Source: Lachnospiraceae bacterium
GTDB taxonomy: Bacteria; Bacillota; Clostridia; Lachnospirales; Lachnospiraceae
Reading direction: 5' to 3'
NCBI GenBank assembly: GCA_015056945.1
Contig: SVFH01000001.1
Location: 62,001-126,000 of the forward strand
DNA length: 64,000 nucleotides
Shown here: positions 36,301 to 44,082 of the stretch, piece by piece
Layout of the letters: each line of letters starts with the position of its first letter
Position numbering within the stretch: position 1 is the stretch's first letter
The notes under the pieces: model-generated
The model's database searches: none
The model's input: the letters and a program-made list of their open reading frames with translations, nothing else
Told to the model about the DNA's origin: nothing
Made by a program: the position numbers and the translations under genes

Positions 36301-37583
36301 CCACACATGTTATTCCGAAGAAGGAAGGATATGTCTTTAAAGCATGGCTTCCTGCTCCTGTTGGTGTAACGGCTGATATGACGACTTATGCGACTTATTC
36401 AGAAAGCAATGTGACATACCTTGTTCGTTTCATTGATTATGATGATAAGGTGTTAAGTGAACAGTATGTAAAAGAAGGCGGTACTCCTGTCACACCTGTA
36501 AGTCCTGAGCGTGAGGGCTATAAATTTACGGGCTGGAGACCTTCATACGAAAATATTACCAAAGATACGGATGTCTATGCTCAGTACGAGAAGATTGTTG
36601 ATGAGGATGAGGACAAGAAAGAAGAAGGTAAGGACGATTCCGATAAAGACAAAGATGATAAAGACGATAAAGATAACAGCAGTGATAAGGATAATAACGG
36701 TGGCGGAAATAATAACAACACCACATTATATACTTTGACTGTTGTAAACGGAAGCGGAGGCGGAAGTTATGTTGCCGGTGCGACTGTAATCCTTCTTGCT
36801 GATAATCCGCCTGCAGGAAAAGTATTTGATAAGTGGACAACAGATACGGAAGGGGTGACATTTTCCGGAAGTACTGTAGCTGCAACAACAATGACAATGC
36901 CTGCTAAGAATGCTACAGTAACTGCAACATACAAGAATTCGGCATCAGGTTCGGGTTCATCAGGAAACAACAGTGGTTCCAATAATAACGCAAACAATGG
37001 TTCCGGTTCATCATCTAATACGGAAGTTAGTGTTGATAAAGATGGCTGGTCAAATGGGCAGTTTTCTGCAACTGTTTCCGGTTCTTCAGATAATTTCGTA
37101 TTAAAGATTACTGACAGCGCATATGCCAAAAAAGAGATCGAAGCAGCGCTTGAAACGGAATATGGTTCATTGAATGATTTGAAATATTTCTGCATGGATA
37201 TTTCGCTTTATGATTCCACAGGAACCAAAAAAGTTGAAAATGCAAATGATTTACGGGTTACAATTACTTTGCCGATTCCGAATGACTTAGTTAAGTATGC
37301 CGGAAATAATCGGATTGCTTATGTTTCTAACGGTAAATTAATACCGTTGAGTCCTAAATTTACAACAATCAATGGTGTTCCGTGTATGACATTTGTTGCA
37401 ACACATTTTTCACCGTATACGATTTATGTTGATACAACGAATCTTTCAGCCGGCAGCATTATTGATACCACACCTAAGACCGGTGATGGCATTTCACCCA
37501 AATGGTTTGTATGTATCGGTATGGCGGCACTTGCGATTTTCCTCTTTGTTAAGAAAGACAAAAAAAGAGTGGTTGTTAAATAA
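33342..37583 (+). CDS. Large wall-anchored BspA-type LRR surface protein (TPKTG signal)
   Basis: A 1413-aa exported protein. A basic N-terminus and hydrophobic helix (about 19-37) form the signal peptide. Blocks of LRR_5 repeats (for example IGNYAFANCVNLEYANFP, LGDHVFYNCRSLKEFDMP) fill about residues 250-930. Two InlB-type B-repeats follow (about 965-1080; GYVFKAWLP, GYKFTGWRP), then an Asp/Lys-rich linker, a divergent B-repeat (GKVFDKWTTD), a Ser/Gly/Asn linker, a beta domain and the sorting signal TPKTG (1377-1381) with a hydrophobic helix and basic tail. ATG 33342 is chosen because GGGGAGG precedes it. It is likely an adhesin or sensor shown on the cell wall; the ligand is unknown. Confidence 0.92.
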   Translation: MTKQKKKRRLSARMKKTIRYTVGGLLLVTALVVALIPQKGIEASGEEPRVTVSDSESSIPVIDDKDTVYTTGDGMFQFAYVEKGSGGDKVAVIVGYDYERSLEGGELTIPNTVDAYVKYTHAQGTSGGYVAVGKSGNILYYPVYHEVEKEVGKDEDGNPIVEVVKEILRYDPCLYSTYTSWYYTDDGNVREPKDYYYEDSSAPEGYSPTLLEIYQRIQNASVAYISSQHVVKNEDGEWVLDPTPNTGIFSKATNIQILKTGSNLLGIGNYAFYECASLRGIDLSDGANTIGNYAFANCVNLEYANFPINSSVKALGDHVFYNCRSLKEFDMPVAVQKVGDSAFEGCTGLVDLNLMPQSKNVLLTTLGDNVFKNCTKLSKLELPDTYNEDFDISWIEGCSSLAYIRVPNLSQRFVAKGSFGFAELMEQLPEEFYFEGASDSKIHDISKTNSFAFKYLDEEIYEKVVVASGTAGTGQTVFRINDKNELIYFYMDKTVAEVVLPGKIGPYEITRIGSTSFNGNHHIKKISIPDSIVAIEDNAFSGCHCLRDVIFEDASKIEKIGAGAFNTQVVDPIIDGCKLDDKPVLTFTGVAEPGSVPFEYAMNPANNINRGSQQTSFITFYTGWPSNLTIRYNANTDKNELIDYPSNMEELGTKYTMANYPYITQECENAASKAYANYKSGAPMSQDEKDIIGAALNVRIPAGVESVKEGLFSGKTSDGTEIGIPNTSIETITLDGCSSITPYMFSGCTNLIGAYIGEKTQVLGDYAFEGCAKLADVDVASGLNTYGIRPFKGCKILQEVSFIDNPNFTCKDAIVYATVNGEKTKLLEVLESRGVSYGTGAITAAELEGITEIAKEAAMDCDGILSVDFSKSKIKEIPESCFEGTDGLYSIILPDTCRNINKKAFKDSNVRYLEIPTSVGFIDNSAFENDKQIITFYCELDSPAAVYADNYENIVVSEKAVIFKVTFADEDGTVLDTVYVNAGADATTHVIPKKEGYVFKAWLPAPVGVTADMTTYATYSESNVTYLVRFIDYDDKVLSEQYVKEGGTPVTPVSPEREGYKFTGWRPSYENITKDTDVYAQYEKIVDEDEDKKEEGKDDSDKDKDDKDDKDNSSDKDNNGGGNNNNTTLYTLTVVNGSGGGSYVAGATVILLADNPPAGKVFDKWTTDTEGVTFSGSTVAATTMTMPAKNATVTATYKNSASGSGSSGNNSGSNNNANNGSGSSSNTEVSVDKDGWSNGQFSATVSGSSDNFVLKITDSAYAKKEIEAALETEYGSLNDLKYFCMDISLYDSTGTKKVENANDLRVTITLPIPNDLVKYAGNNRIAYVSNGKLIPLSPKFTTINGVPCMTFVATHFSPYTIYVDTTNLSAGSIIDTTPKTGDGISPKWFVCIGMAALAIFLFVKKDKKRVVVK

Positions 37584-37617
37584 GTAATTTTACAGTAAAA
37601 AAGAAAGGATGAAAGAT

Positions 37618-39147
37618 ATGGTTAAGAAAAAACTTGCTTTAATATTAAGCAGTGCTTTACTCATGATATCAGTTTCCTTTCTTTTTTCTGTGGCATTAAA
37701 AGGTAAGGCAGAATCAACGGTCTTGTTTGAAATGAGCGGAACTACTTTGATGAGGTATAATGGAACCTCAAAGCATGTAACGGTTCCTGCAACGGTTAAA
37801 ATCATAGGAAAAGGTGCTTTTAACGGTAATAATGATATATTAAAGGTTACGATTCCTTCATCAGTAGAATTGATTGATTATGAAGCCTTTGCAGACTGTG
37901 ATTCACTTGTGGAAGTTGATATTCCGGACTCTGTTCTTGCCATCCGTTCCTCGGCTTTTGCAGATTGTGATGCATTGATGGATGTGTCAATTGGTACGGG
38001 GCTTAAAGAGTTAGGATCAGGTGTATTTGCCGGGTGCGATTCTCTTTCTGATATTAATATCAGTCCAAAAAGTGTGACGTTTACGTGTGTAGATGGTGTT
38101 TTATATGATGCGCAAAGAACAATCTGTTATCAGATCCTTGCCGGACGCGATAAAACATACTATATTATGCCGGATACCGTGACAGAGATAAAGCAATATG
38201 CCTTTTGGGGGAACGAAAATGTGAAACATATGGCTATGTCTGAAAATCTTTCGGTACTGACGGCATATTCCTGTTCAAATGCGTCTGCATTACAAAGCGT
38301 CACAATGAGTTTTAATGCGAAAGAAATTCAGATGAAAGCTTTCGAGGATTGTGTATCTTTAGAACAGATATATATTCCTGATTCTGTCCGGATGATTCAT
38401 GAAACTGCTTTTGATGGTTGTCCTAAACTTCAGATTTTTGCTAATTATTACAGCAAAGGAGCCACATTTGCTCAAAATAATGATGTGAAATGGATTGAGA
38501 AAGCTGAATTTGCATTGAATCAGGCCGAGCTTGAAAAGGAAGAATATTTTTTCAGAAAAGAAAAAGAAGCAGAGCTTGCTAAAGCAAAAGAAGAAAAAGA
38601 GTATGCAGATGCAATTGCAAAGAATGAAAAAGGCTTACTTGGTAAAACACAGATTGTCGGTGAGCATGCAGTTGTTTTGTTTAATCGTTATGATACAACG
38701 GTAAATTCAGGGGCGCAGGCTGCTTTTGAAGATAAATTAAAAAAAGGTATTTCGGCCGGCAAAGTGAAAGAGCATTTGTTTTTCATGGAAAAGGATTTGA
38801 TTCAGATTTCTTTACCTTCTGATATCAAAGAAATCGGTGAGCTTTCTTTTGCCAGAACTTCTTTGAAGGAAATAACAATACCTGAAGGAGTTACAACCAT
38901 TGGATATGGCGCTTTTTATCATTGTGAAAGTCTCGAGGAGGTTAGAATTCCCGATACTGTTTCATTTATTGATGCAAATGCTTTTGCTCATACTGCATGG
39001 CTTGAGAACTGGTATGAAAATGCAACAGAAGACTATTTGATTGTTGGTGATGGTGTTTTACTTGCGTATAAGGGAGAGGCAAACGCATATGTAAAACCGG
39101 ATGGGGTTAAATGTATAGCATGTGAAATTCCGACTGTATCATATTGA
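37618..39147 (+). CDS. Secreted BspA-type LRR protein
   Basis: A 509-aa protein with a signal peptide (about 1-33) and no sorting signal. LRR_5 repeats run from about 50 to 285 (IGKGAFNGNNDILKVTIPSS, IRSSAFADCDALMDVSIG). A Lys/Glu coiled coil follows (about 297-340), then a small mixed domain, then three more LRRs (about 400-475). It starts 34 bases after the wall-anchored LRR gene. ATG 37618 is chosen over 37609 because AAGAAAGG directly touches the latter. Its TGA stop lies inside the -35 box of the next promoter. It may bind the anchored protein or a host or community ligand; no catalytic domain was seen. Confidence 0.88.
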   Translation: MVKKKLALILSSALLMISVSFLFSVALKGKAESTVLFEMSGTTLMRYNGTSKHVTVPATVKIIGKGAFNGNNDILKVTIPSSVELIDYEAFADCDSLVEVDIPDSVLAIRSSAFADCDALMDVSIGTGLKELGSGVFAGCDSLSDINISPKSVTFTCVDGVLYDAQRTICYQILAGRDKTYYIMPDTVTEIKQYAFWGNENVKHMAMSENLSVLTAYSCSNASALQSVTMSFNAKEIQMKAFEDCVSLEQIYIPDSVRMIHETAFDGCPKLQIFANYYSKGATFAQNNDVKWIEKAEFALNQAELEKEEYFFRKEKEAELAKAKEEKEYADAIAKNEKGLLGKTQIVGEHAVVLFNRYDTTVNSGAQAAFEDKLKKGISAGKVKEHLFFMEKDLIQISLPSDIKEIGELSFARTSLKEITIPEGVTTIGYGAFYHCESLEEVRIPDTVSFIDANAFAHTAWLENWYENATEDYLIVGDGVLLAYKGEANAYVKPDGVKCIACEIPTVSY

Positions 39148-39176
39148 CATTCTTAATAAAAATGTTAAAATGATAC
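39136..39176 (+). promoter_or_regulatory. Promoter of the Re-citrate synthase-icd operon within a dyad symmetry
   Basis: TTGACA (39144-39149), a 16-base spacer and TAAAAT (39166-39171). The whole promoter sits in a split palindrome centred on 39156: outer arms GTATCAT (39136-39142) and ATGATAC (39170-39176), inner arms ACATT (39147-39151) and AATGT (39161-39165). This looks like an operator; the regulator is unknown. Transcription would start about 65 bases before the gene. Confidence 0.65.
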
Positions 39177-39244
39177 ACGAAAAAAAAGAAGAAAAAAGAT
39201 AAGTCCGGCTTTTCATTATTGTAAAGGCAAGACGGGAGGACAAG

Positions 39245-40669
39245 ATGAAAAAAGAAAACCCCAATGATTTATTCCAGAATCGTCCCGTGACGATGAGCGA
39301 AAAGAACAATCTTTTACAAATTGAAGAACATGTTTATATACTTGATGATGTTGAAAAACCCAATGTTTTCAGAAACATGTTCCCTTATTCCGAGGTTCCG
39401 AAGATTCCTTTTAATGACAGAATCGTACCGCACAATATGCCTCGTGAAATATGGATTACCGATACGACATTCCGTGACGGTCAGCAATCCAGAGCACCTT
39501 ATACAACTGATCAGATTGTTACAATTTATGATTATATGCATCGTCTTGGTGGGCCAAACGGAATGATACGTGCCTGCGAGTTTTTCCTTTACAGCAAGAA
39601 AGACAGAGATGCAGTATATAAATGTATGGAGCGCGGATACCGTTTTCCTGAAATTACAAGCTGGATTCGTGCAAGTGAACAGGATTTTAAGCTTGTTAAA
39701 GAAATCGGCATGAAAGAAACCGGTATTTTGGTAAGCTGCTCCGATTATCATATTTTTCTGAAACTTAAAATGACCAGAAAACAGGCGTTAGAGCATTATT
39801 TGAATGTGATTCGCCAGTGTCTTGATGAAGGAATCAGTCCAAGATGTCATATGGAGGATATTACCAGAGCAGATATTTATGGATTTGTTGTACCGTTCTG
39901 TATGGAATTGATGAAATTGATGGAAGAGTACAAGATTCCGGTAAAAATCAGACTTTGCGATACTATGGGATACGGTGTTAACTATCCCGGTGCAGTTATT
40001 CCTCGAAGCGTACAAGGTATCATTTATGCGATTCATGTGAACGCAGGTGTGCCGCATCATTTACTGGAGTGGCACGGTCATAATGATTTCTATAAAGCGG
40101 TATCTAACTCCACAACTGCATGGTTATATGGTTGTTCCGGCATTAATACTTCACTTTTTGGTATTGGTGAAAGAACCGGTAATACTCCGTTAGAAGCAAT
40201 GGTTTTTGAATATGCACAGTTAAAAGGCCATTTGAACGGAATGGATACTACTGTTATTACAGAACTGGCTGAGTATTATGAGAAAGAGCTTGGCTATGAA
40301 ATTCCTGCTATGACACCATTTGTTGGTAAGAATTTTAATGTTACGCGTGCAGGTATTCATGCGGACGGTTTGTTAAAGAATGAAGAGATTTATAATATTT
40401 TTGATACAGACAAATTTTTAAACAGACCTGTCATGTGTGCTGTTTCCAATACTTCCGGTCTTGCCGGAATTGCGCATTGGATGAATACCTATTATAGATT
40501 AAAGGATAAGAATATGGTGACCAAGAAGGACGAGATTGTTGTTAAAGTCAAGGAATGGGTCGATGTCCTTTATGAAGAGGGGCGTGTAACGGTTATGACA
40601 GACGAAGAACTTGATTCTCAGATCAAAAAATTCTGCGAAGAACTTCATATACCTGTATATAACAGATAA
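39245..40669 (+). CDS. Re-citrate synthase (homocitrate/isopropylmalate synthase-like)
   Basis: A 474-aa TIM-barrel enzyme of the HMGL-like family (DRE-TIM): [15 protein letters not shown] near residue 75 supplies the divalent-metal aspartate, and [13 protein letters not shown] supplies the metal-binding HxH. It resembles 2-isopropylmalate and homocitrate synthases but lacks the leucine-binding regulatory domain of LeuA. It is followed at once by icd. The same pairing (Re-citrate synthase, aconitase, icd) is known in Clostridium acetobutylicum, so the likely reaction is acetyl-CoA plus oxaloacetate to citrate (EC 2.3.3.3), feeding 2-oxoglutarate and glutamate synthesis. No si-type citrate synthase or aconitase is in the window. 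GGGAGGACAAG precedes the ATG. Confidence 0.8.
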   Translation: MKKENPNDLFQNRPVTMSEKNNLLQIEEHVYILDDVEKPNVFRNMFPYSEVPKIPFNDRIVPHNMPREIWITDTTFRDGQQSRAPYTTDQIVTIYDYMHRLGGPNGMIRACEFFLYSKKDRDAVYKCMERGYRFPEITSWIRASEQDFKLVKEIGMKETGILVSCSDYHIFLKLKMTRKQALEHYLNVIRQCLDEGISPRCHMEDITRADIYGFVVPFCMELMKLMEEYKIPVKIRLCDTMGYGVNYPGAVIPRSVQGIIYAIHVNAGVPHHLLEWHGHNDFYKAVSNSTTAWLYGCSGINTSLFGIGERTGNTPLEAMVFEYAQLKGHLNGMDTTVITELAEYYEKELGYEIPAMTPFVGKNFNVTRAGIHADGLLKNEEIYNIFDTDKFLNRPVMCAVSNTSGLAGIAHWMNTYYRLKDKNMVTKKDEIVVKVKEWVDVLYEEGRVTVMTDEELDSQIKKFCEELHIPVYNR

Positions 40670-40688
40670 TAATCAGGAGGAAATAGTG

Positions 40689-41897
40689 ATGGATAAGATT
40701 AAAATGACAACTCCCCTTGTTGAAATGGACGGAGATGAAATGACAAGAATTCTTTGGAAAATGATTAAAGATGAATTGTTATTACCTTTTATTGATTTGA
40801 AAACAGAGTATTACGACCTTGGTCTTGAATGCAGAAATGAAACAAATGATCAGGTTACCGTAGATTCTGCAAATGCAACCATGAAATATGGTGTTGCCGT
40901 AAAATGTGCAACCATTACACCTAATGCAGCAAGAATGACAGAGTATAATTTAAAAGAAATGTGGAAAAGTCCGAATGGTACAATTCGTGCCATGCTTGAC
41001 GGAACCGTTTTTCGTGCACCGATTTGCGTGAAAGGCATTGACCCTTGCGTGAAGAACTGGAAGAAGCCCATTACACTTGCAAGACATGCATATGGTGATG
41101 TTTACAAAAATACTGAAATGAAAATTGATGGTCCGGGAAAAGCAGAAATTGTATTTACTGCCGATGACGGAAGCGTAACACGTGCGACCATTCATAATTT
41201 TGATGGACCCGGTATTGTACAGGGTGTGCATAACATGGATCGATCTATTGATAGCTTTGCAAGAGCTTGTTTCAATTTCGCTCTGGATACCAAGCAGGAT
41301 TTGTGGTTTGCAACCAAAGACACCATTTCCAAGAAATATGATCATAATTTCAAGGATATTTTCCAGGAAATATTCGATAAGGAATACAAAGAGAAATTTG
41401 ATGCCGCAGGCATTACATATTTCTATACTTTGATTGATGATGCTGTTGCCCGTGTTATGAAAGCGGAAGGTGGTTTTATCTGGGCTTGTAAAAATTATGA
41501 CGGTGATGTAATGTCCGATATGGTTAGCTCAGCATTTGGTTCACTTGCTATGATGACTTCGGTATTGGTATCCCCGAGCGGCGTGTATGAATATGAAGCA
41601 GCACACGGAACAGTTCAGAGACATTACTATAAGCATTTAAAAGGTGAGGAAACATCAACTAACTCAGTTGCGACTATTTTTGCATGGACCGGAGCTTTGA
41701 GAAAGAGAGGAGAGTTGGATAATATCCCTGCACTTTGCACATTTGCAGATAAGCTTGAAAAAGCAACTCTTTCCACAATTGAAGGCGGTAAAATGACAAA
41801 GGATCTTGCTTTGATTACCTCTCTTGAAAATGTTACTACATTAAACAGTGCTGATTTCATTAAAGAAATCAGAAAGAATTTAGAAGCATCCTTATAA
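40689..41897 (+). CDS. icd: NADP-dependent isocitrate dehydrogenase, dimeric eukaryote-like subfamily
   Basis: A 402-aa cytoplasmic enzyme oxidising isocitrate to 2-oxoglutarate and CO2 (EC 1.1.1.42). Length and motifs match the subfamily II (eukaryote-like) enzymes: [13 protein letters not shown] at the N-terminus, [28 protein letters not shown] for substrate binding, and [12 protein letters not shown] for the cofactor site. The ATG at 40689 has AGGAGG before it; an in-frame extension back to 40611 overlaps the upstream gene and is not used. It is the second gene of the Re-citrate synthase operon, 19 bases after it, and ends at the large inverted repeat. Confidence 0.95.
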   Translation: MDKIKMTTPLVEMDGDEMTRILWKMIKDELLLPFIDLKTEYYDLGLECRNETNDQVTVDSANATMKYGVAVKCATITPNAARMTEYNLKEMWKSPNGTIRAMLDGTVFRAPICVKGIDPCVKNWKKPITLARHAYGDVYKNTEMKIDGPGKAEIVFTADDGSVTRATIHNFDGPGIVQGVHNMDRSIDSFARACFNFALDTKQDLWFATKDTISKKYDHNFKDIFQEIFDKEYKEKFDAAGITYFYTLIDDAVARVMKAEGGFIWACKNYDGDVMSDMVSSAFGSLAMMTSVLVSPSGVYEYEAAHGTVQRHYYKHLKGEETSTNSVATIFAWTGALRKRGELDNIPALCTFADKLEKATLSTIEGGKMTKDLALITSLENVTTLNSADFIKEIRKNLEASL

Positions 41898-41905
41898 GAT
41901 TGATA

Positions 41906-41965
41906 TAGCGGATAATATTAAAACAGCACTTCGGAACTGAAGTGCTGTTTTAATATTATCCGCTA
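41906..41965. terminator. Perfect 27-bp inverted repeat, bidirectional terminator
   Basis: The arms 41906-41932 and 41939-41965 are exact reverse complements of 27 bases with a GGAACT loop. The centre reads AAAACAGCACTTC / GAAGTGCTGTTTT, so the upper stem plus T run works as a terminator in both directions between the convergent icd and ABC-F genes. The extra A/T base-paired extension (TAGCGGATAATATT) is longer than needed for termination. Confidence 0.9.
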
Positions 41966-41987
41966 AGGATGCAAACTAGCGATAAAC

Positions 41988-43931
41988 TTATAATTCCGTA
42001 AAAGCTTCCAATTCAGCCCCGGTTTCTTCCCATTCTTCATATAAAGAATCAAGTCTGCTTTTGACTTTATCAGCCTCAAGACAGATTTCTTGTAATTTAA
42101 CAGAATTTGATGCAATTTCCGGTTTTGACATTTCTTTTTGAAGTGCTTCAAGTTTATCTTCAAGTTCTGCTATTTCTTTTTCTGCTTTTGCAAGTTTATT
42201 TTCAAGCTTGCGTTTGGCTGCCTGAAACTCCTTTTGTTTGGCCCAGTCGTTTTTGCCTTCGGAGGCTTTGGCGCCTGTAGTGTCAGAGGTTCCTTTGTTT
42301 GTATAATTGGCTGCGGAGTTGATATTAACGGAAGTTTTTTCGAGGTAATAATCATAATTTCCGGGATATGAAGTAATATTTCTGTTATCCAATGCCATTA
42401 CACGGCTTGCGGTTCTGTTTATGAAATATCGGTCATGACTTACATATAAAACAGTTCCTTCGTAAGCATTTAATGCTTCTTCGAGAACTTCTTTAGAAAC
42501 CATATCAAGATGGTTGGTAGGTTCGTCAAGAATCAAAAAGTTTGCTCCGGAAAGCATTAATTTAGATAATATAACACGTCCTCGTTCTCCACCGCTTAAG
42601 GAATGAATCGGCTGAAAGACATCATCACCCGTAAATAAAAAAGCAGCAAGAATATTTCTGATTTCTGTTTGTGTAAGCGTCGGATATTCATCTGATAATT
42701 CTTCAAAAATCGTTTTGTTTTCATCTAAAACCCTACTTTGCTGATCGAAATATCCGATAGTTACGTTTGTACCGAATTTGACGCTTCCTTTGTCGGCAGG
42801 AATGAGATCGTTTATAATTTTTAAAATGTTTGTTTTGCCGGTACCGTTTCTTCCAATAAGTGCAATGTGTTCACCGCGTCTGATTTGAAAAGAAATGTTA
42901 TCAAATAAAACACGCTCCCCGTAAGATTTTTTTAATTCATGAACTTCAAGTACATCATTTCCGCTGATAACAGAAGGCGAGAGTGTGAACTGCATATCGC
43001 TTTTCCCGGTTGTAGGCTTGTCTATTCTTTCGATTCGTTCGAGCATTTTTTGTCGGCTGTCAGCACGACGAATGGATTTTTCACGATTAAATGAACGTAA
43101 TTTCCTGATGACTTCTTCCTGGTGTTTGATTTCGCGCTGTTGGTTTTCGTATGCAGCGGTTTTTTGTTTTATATAGGCTTCCTTTTTTTCTATGAAATCA
43201 TCATAATTCCCCTCATAACAAAGAGAAGAAGCCTGGTCAATTTCAATGACTTTAGTAACAATCCTGTTTATGAAATAACGATCATGCGATACTACAAGAA
43301 CAGCACTTTTTACATTGAGAAGATAAGTTTCAAGCCAACGAACAGATTCAATATCTAAATAGTTTGTAGGCTCGTCAAGAAGAATTATGTCGGGTTTTTC
43401 GAGGAGAATACGTCCGAGAAGAAGTCGTGTGCGTTCTCCGCCGCTTAACGTTGTGACCGGTTTATTAAATTCTTCATCTTTGAATTGTAATCCGCGTAAA
43501 ATACCTTGGATATCACTTTTGTATGTATTTCCGCCCAAAAGATCAAAGGTGTGTATGCGTTCGTGATAGAGCTTCATGAGTGAATCAAGCTCGTCGGGTG
43601 AAACAGTTTTCATTTGTTCTTCCATTTGACGCAGATTGTTCTCTAATTCAATAACATTTTTTTTCACTGCAAGTAATTCTTCGTATACGGAATTCGAAGA
43701 AGTATAGTCGTGATGCTGTGATAAATATCCGATGGTTGAATCCTTTTTCTTTGTGACTTCGCCTTTGTCCGGTGTCAGTTCGCCGGTAATAATACGAAAA
43801 AGTGTTGTTTTGCCGGCACCGTTATTACCGATCAGTGCAACTTTTTCATGTTCGTTTATATGAAAGGAAATATTTTTTAAAATATCTTTTTCTGAAAATG
43901 CTTTACTTATGTTTGTACAGGATAAAATCAT
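41988..43931 (-). CDS. ABC-F family ATPase (Uup/YdiF type)
   Basis: A 647-aa soluble protein with two ATP-binding cassettes and no membrane helices. Cassette 1 has Walker A GNNGAGKTT, signature LSGGERTRL and Walker B IILLDEPTN; cassette 2 has GRNGTGKTN (Asn in place of the usual Thr/Ser), LSGGERGRV and LILDEPTNHLD. The linker between them (about 240-320) is the P-site tRNA interaction motif helix pair, and residues ~550-647 form a C-terminal coiled coil (LAKAEKEIAELEDKLEALQKE). Such proteins act on ribosomes as translation factors or antibiotic protection factors. The short linker and terminal coil fit the housekeeping YdiF/Uup group rather than a resistance factor. GGAGGCGAC precedes the start. 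Confidence 0.93.
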   Translation of the reverse strand: MILSCTNISKAFSEKDILKNISFHINEHEKVALIGNNGAGKTTLFRIITGELTPDKGEVTKKKDSTIGYLSQHHDYTSSNSVYEELLAVKKNVIELENNLRQMEEQMKTVSPDELDSLMKLYHERIHTFDLLGGNTYKSDIQGILRGLQFKDEEFNKPVTTLSGGERTRLLLGRILLEKPDIILLDEPTNYLDIESVRWLETYLLNVKSAVLVVSHDRYFINRIVTKVIEIDQASSLCYEGNYDDFIEKKEAYIKQKTAAYENQQREIKHQEEVIRKLRSFNREKSIRRADSRQKMLERIERIDKPTTGKSDMQFTLSPSVISGNDVLEVHELKKSYGERVLFDNISFQIRRGEHIALIGRNGTGKTNILKIINDLIPADKGSVKFGTNVTIGYFDQQSRVLDENKTIFEELSDEYPTLTQTEIRNILAAFLFTGDDVFQPIHSLSGGERGRVILSKLMLSGANFLILDEPTNHLDMVSKEVLEEALNAYEGTVLYVSHDRYFINRTASRVMALDNRNITSYPGNYDYYLEKTSVNINSAANYTNKGTSDTTGAKASEGKNDWAKQKEFQAAKRKLENKLAKAEKEIAELEDKLEALQKEMSKPEIASNSVKLQEICLEADKVKSRLDSLYEEWEETGAELEAFTEL

Positions 43932-44004
43932 AGAGTCGCCTCCTATTAAGTCTTACAAAAATCTATTATAATTTATTTCACCAAAAAAAGCAAAGCCAAG
44001 AAGA

Positions 44005-44033
44005 TTGACACGTTTTTCACAAAGTTTTATAAT
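44005..44033 (+). promoter_or_regulatory. rex promoter with a possible Rex half-operator
   Basis: TTGACA (44005-44010), a 17-base spacer and TATAAT (44028-44033), a near-ideal promoter. The window 44005-44022 (TTGACACGTTTTTCACAA) matches the Rex operator TTGTGAAnnnnTTCACAA well in its right half and only at TTG in its left, so autoregulation is possible. Confidence 0.7.
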
Positions 44034-44082
44034 GATTGTGGAATATACTACTGAAATCCATCTGTTTTATGGAGGATAAAAA

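Noticed and set aside
42138-42371. Antisense open frame rich in Phe/Cys within the ABC-F gene
   Set aside because: It is the complement of the Lys/Glu coiled-coil region and has no ribosome site; a composition artefact.
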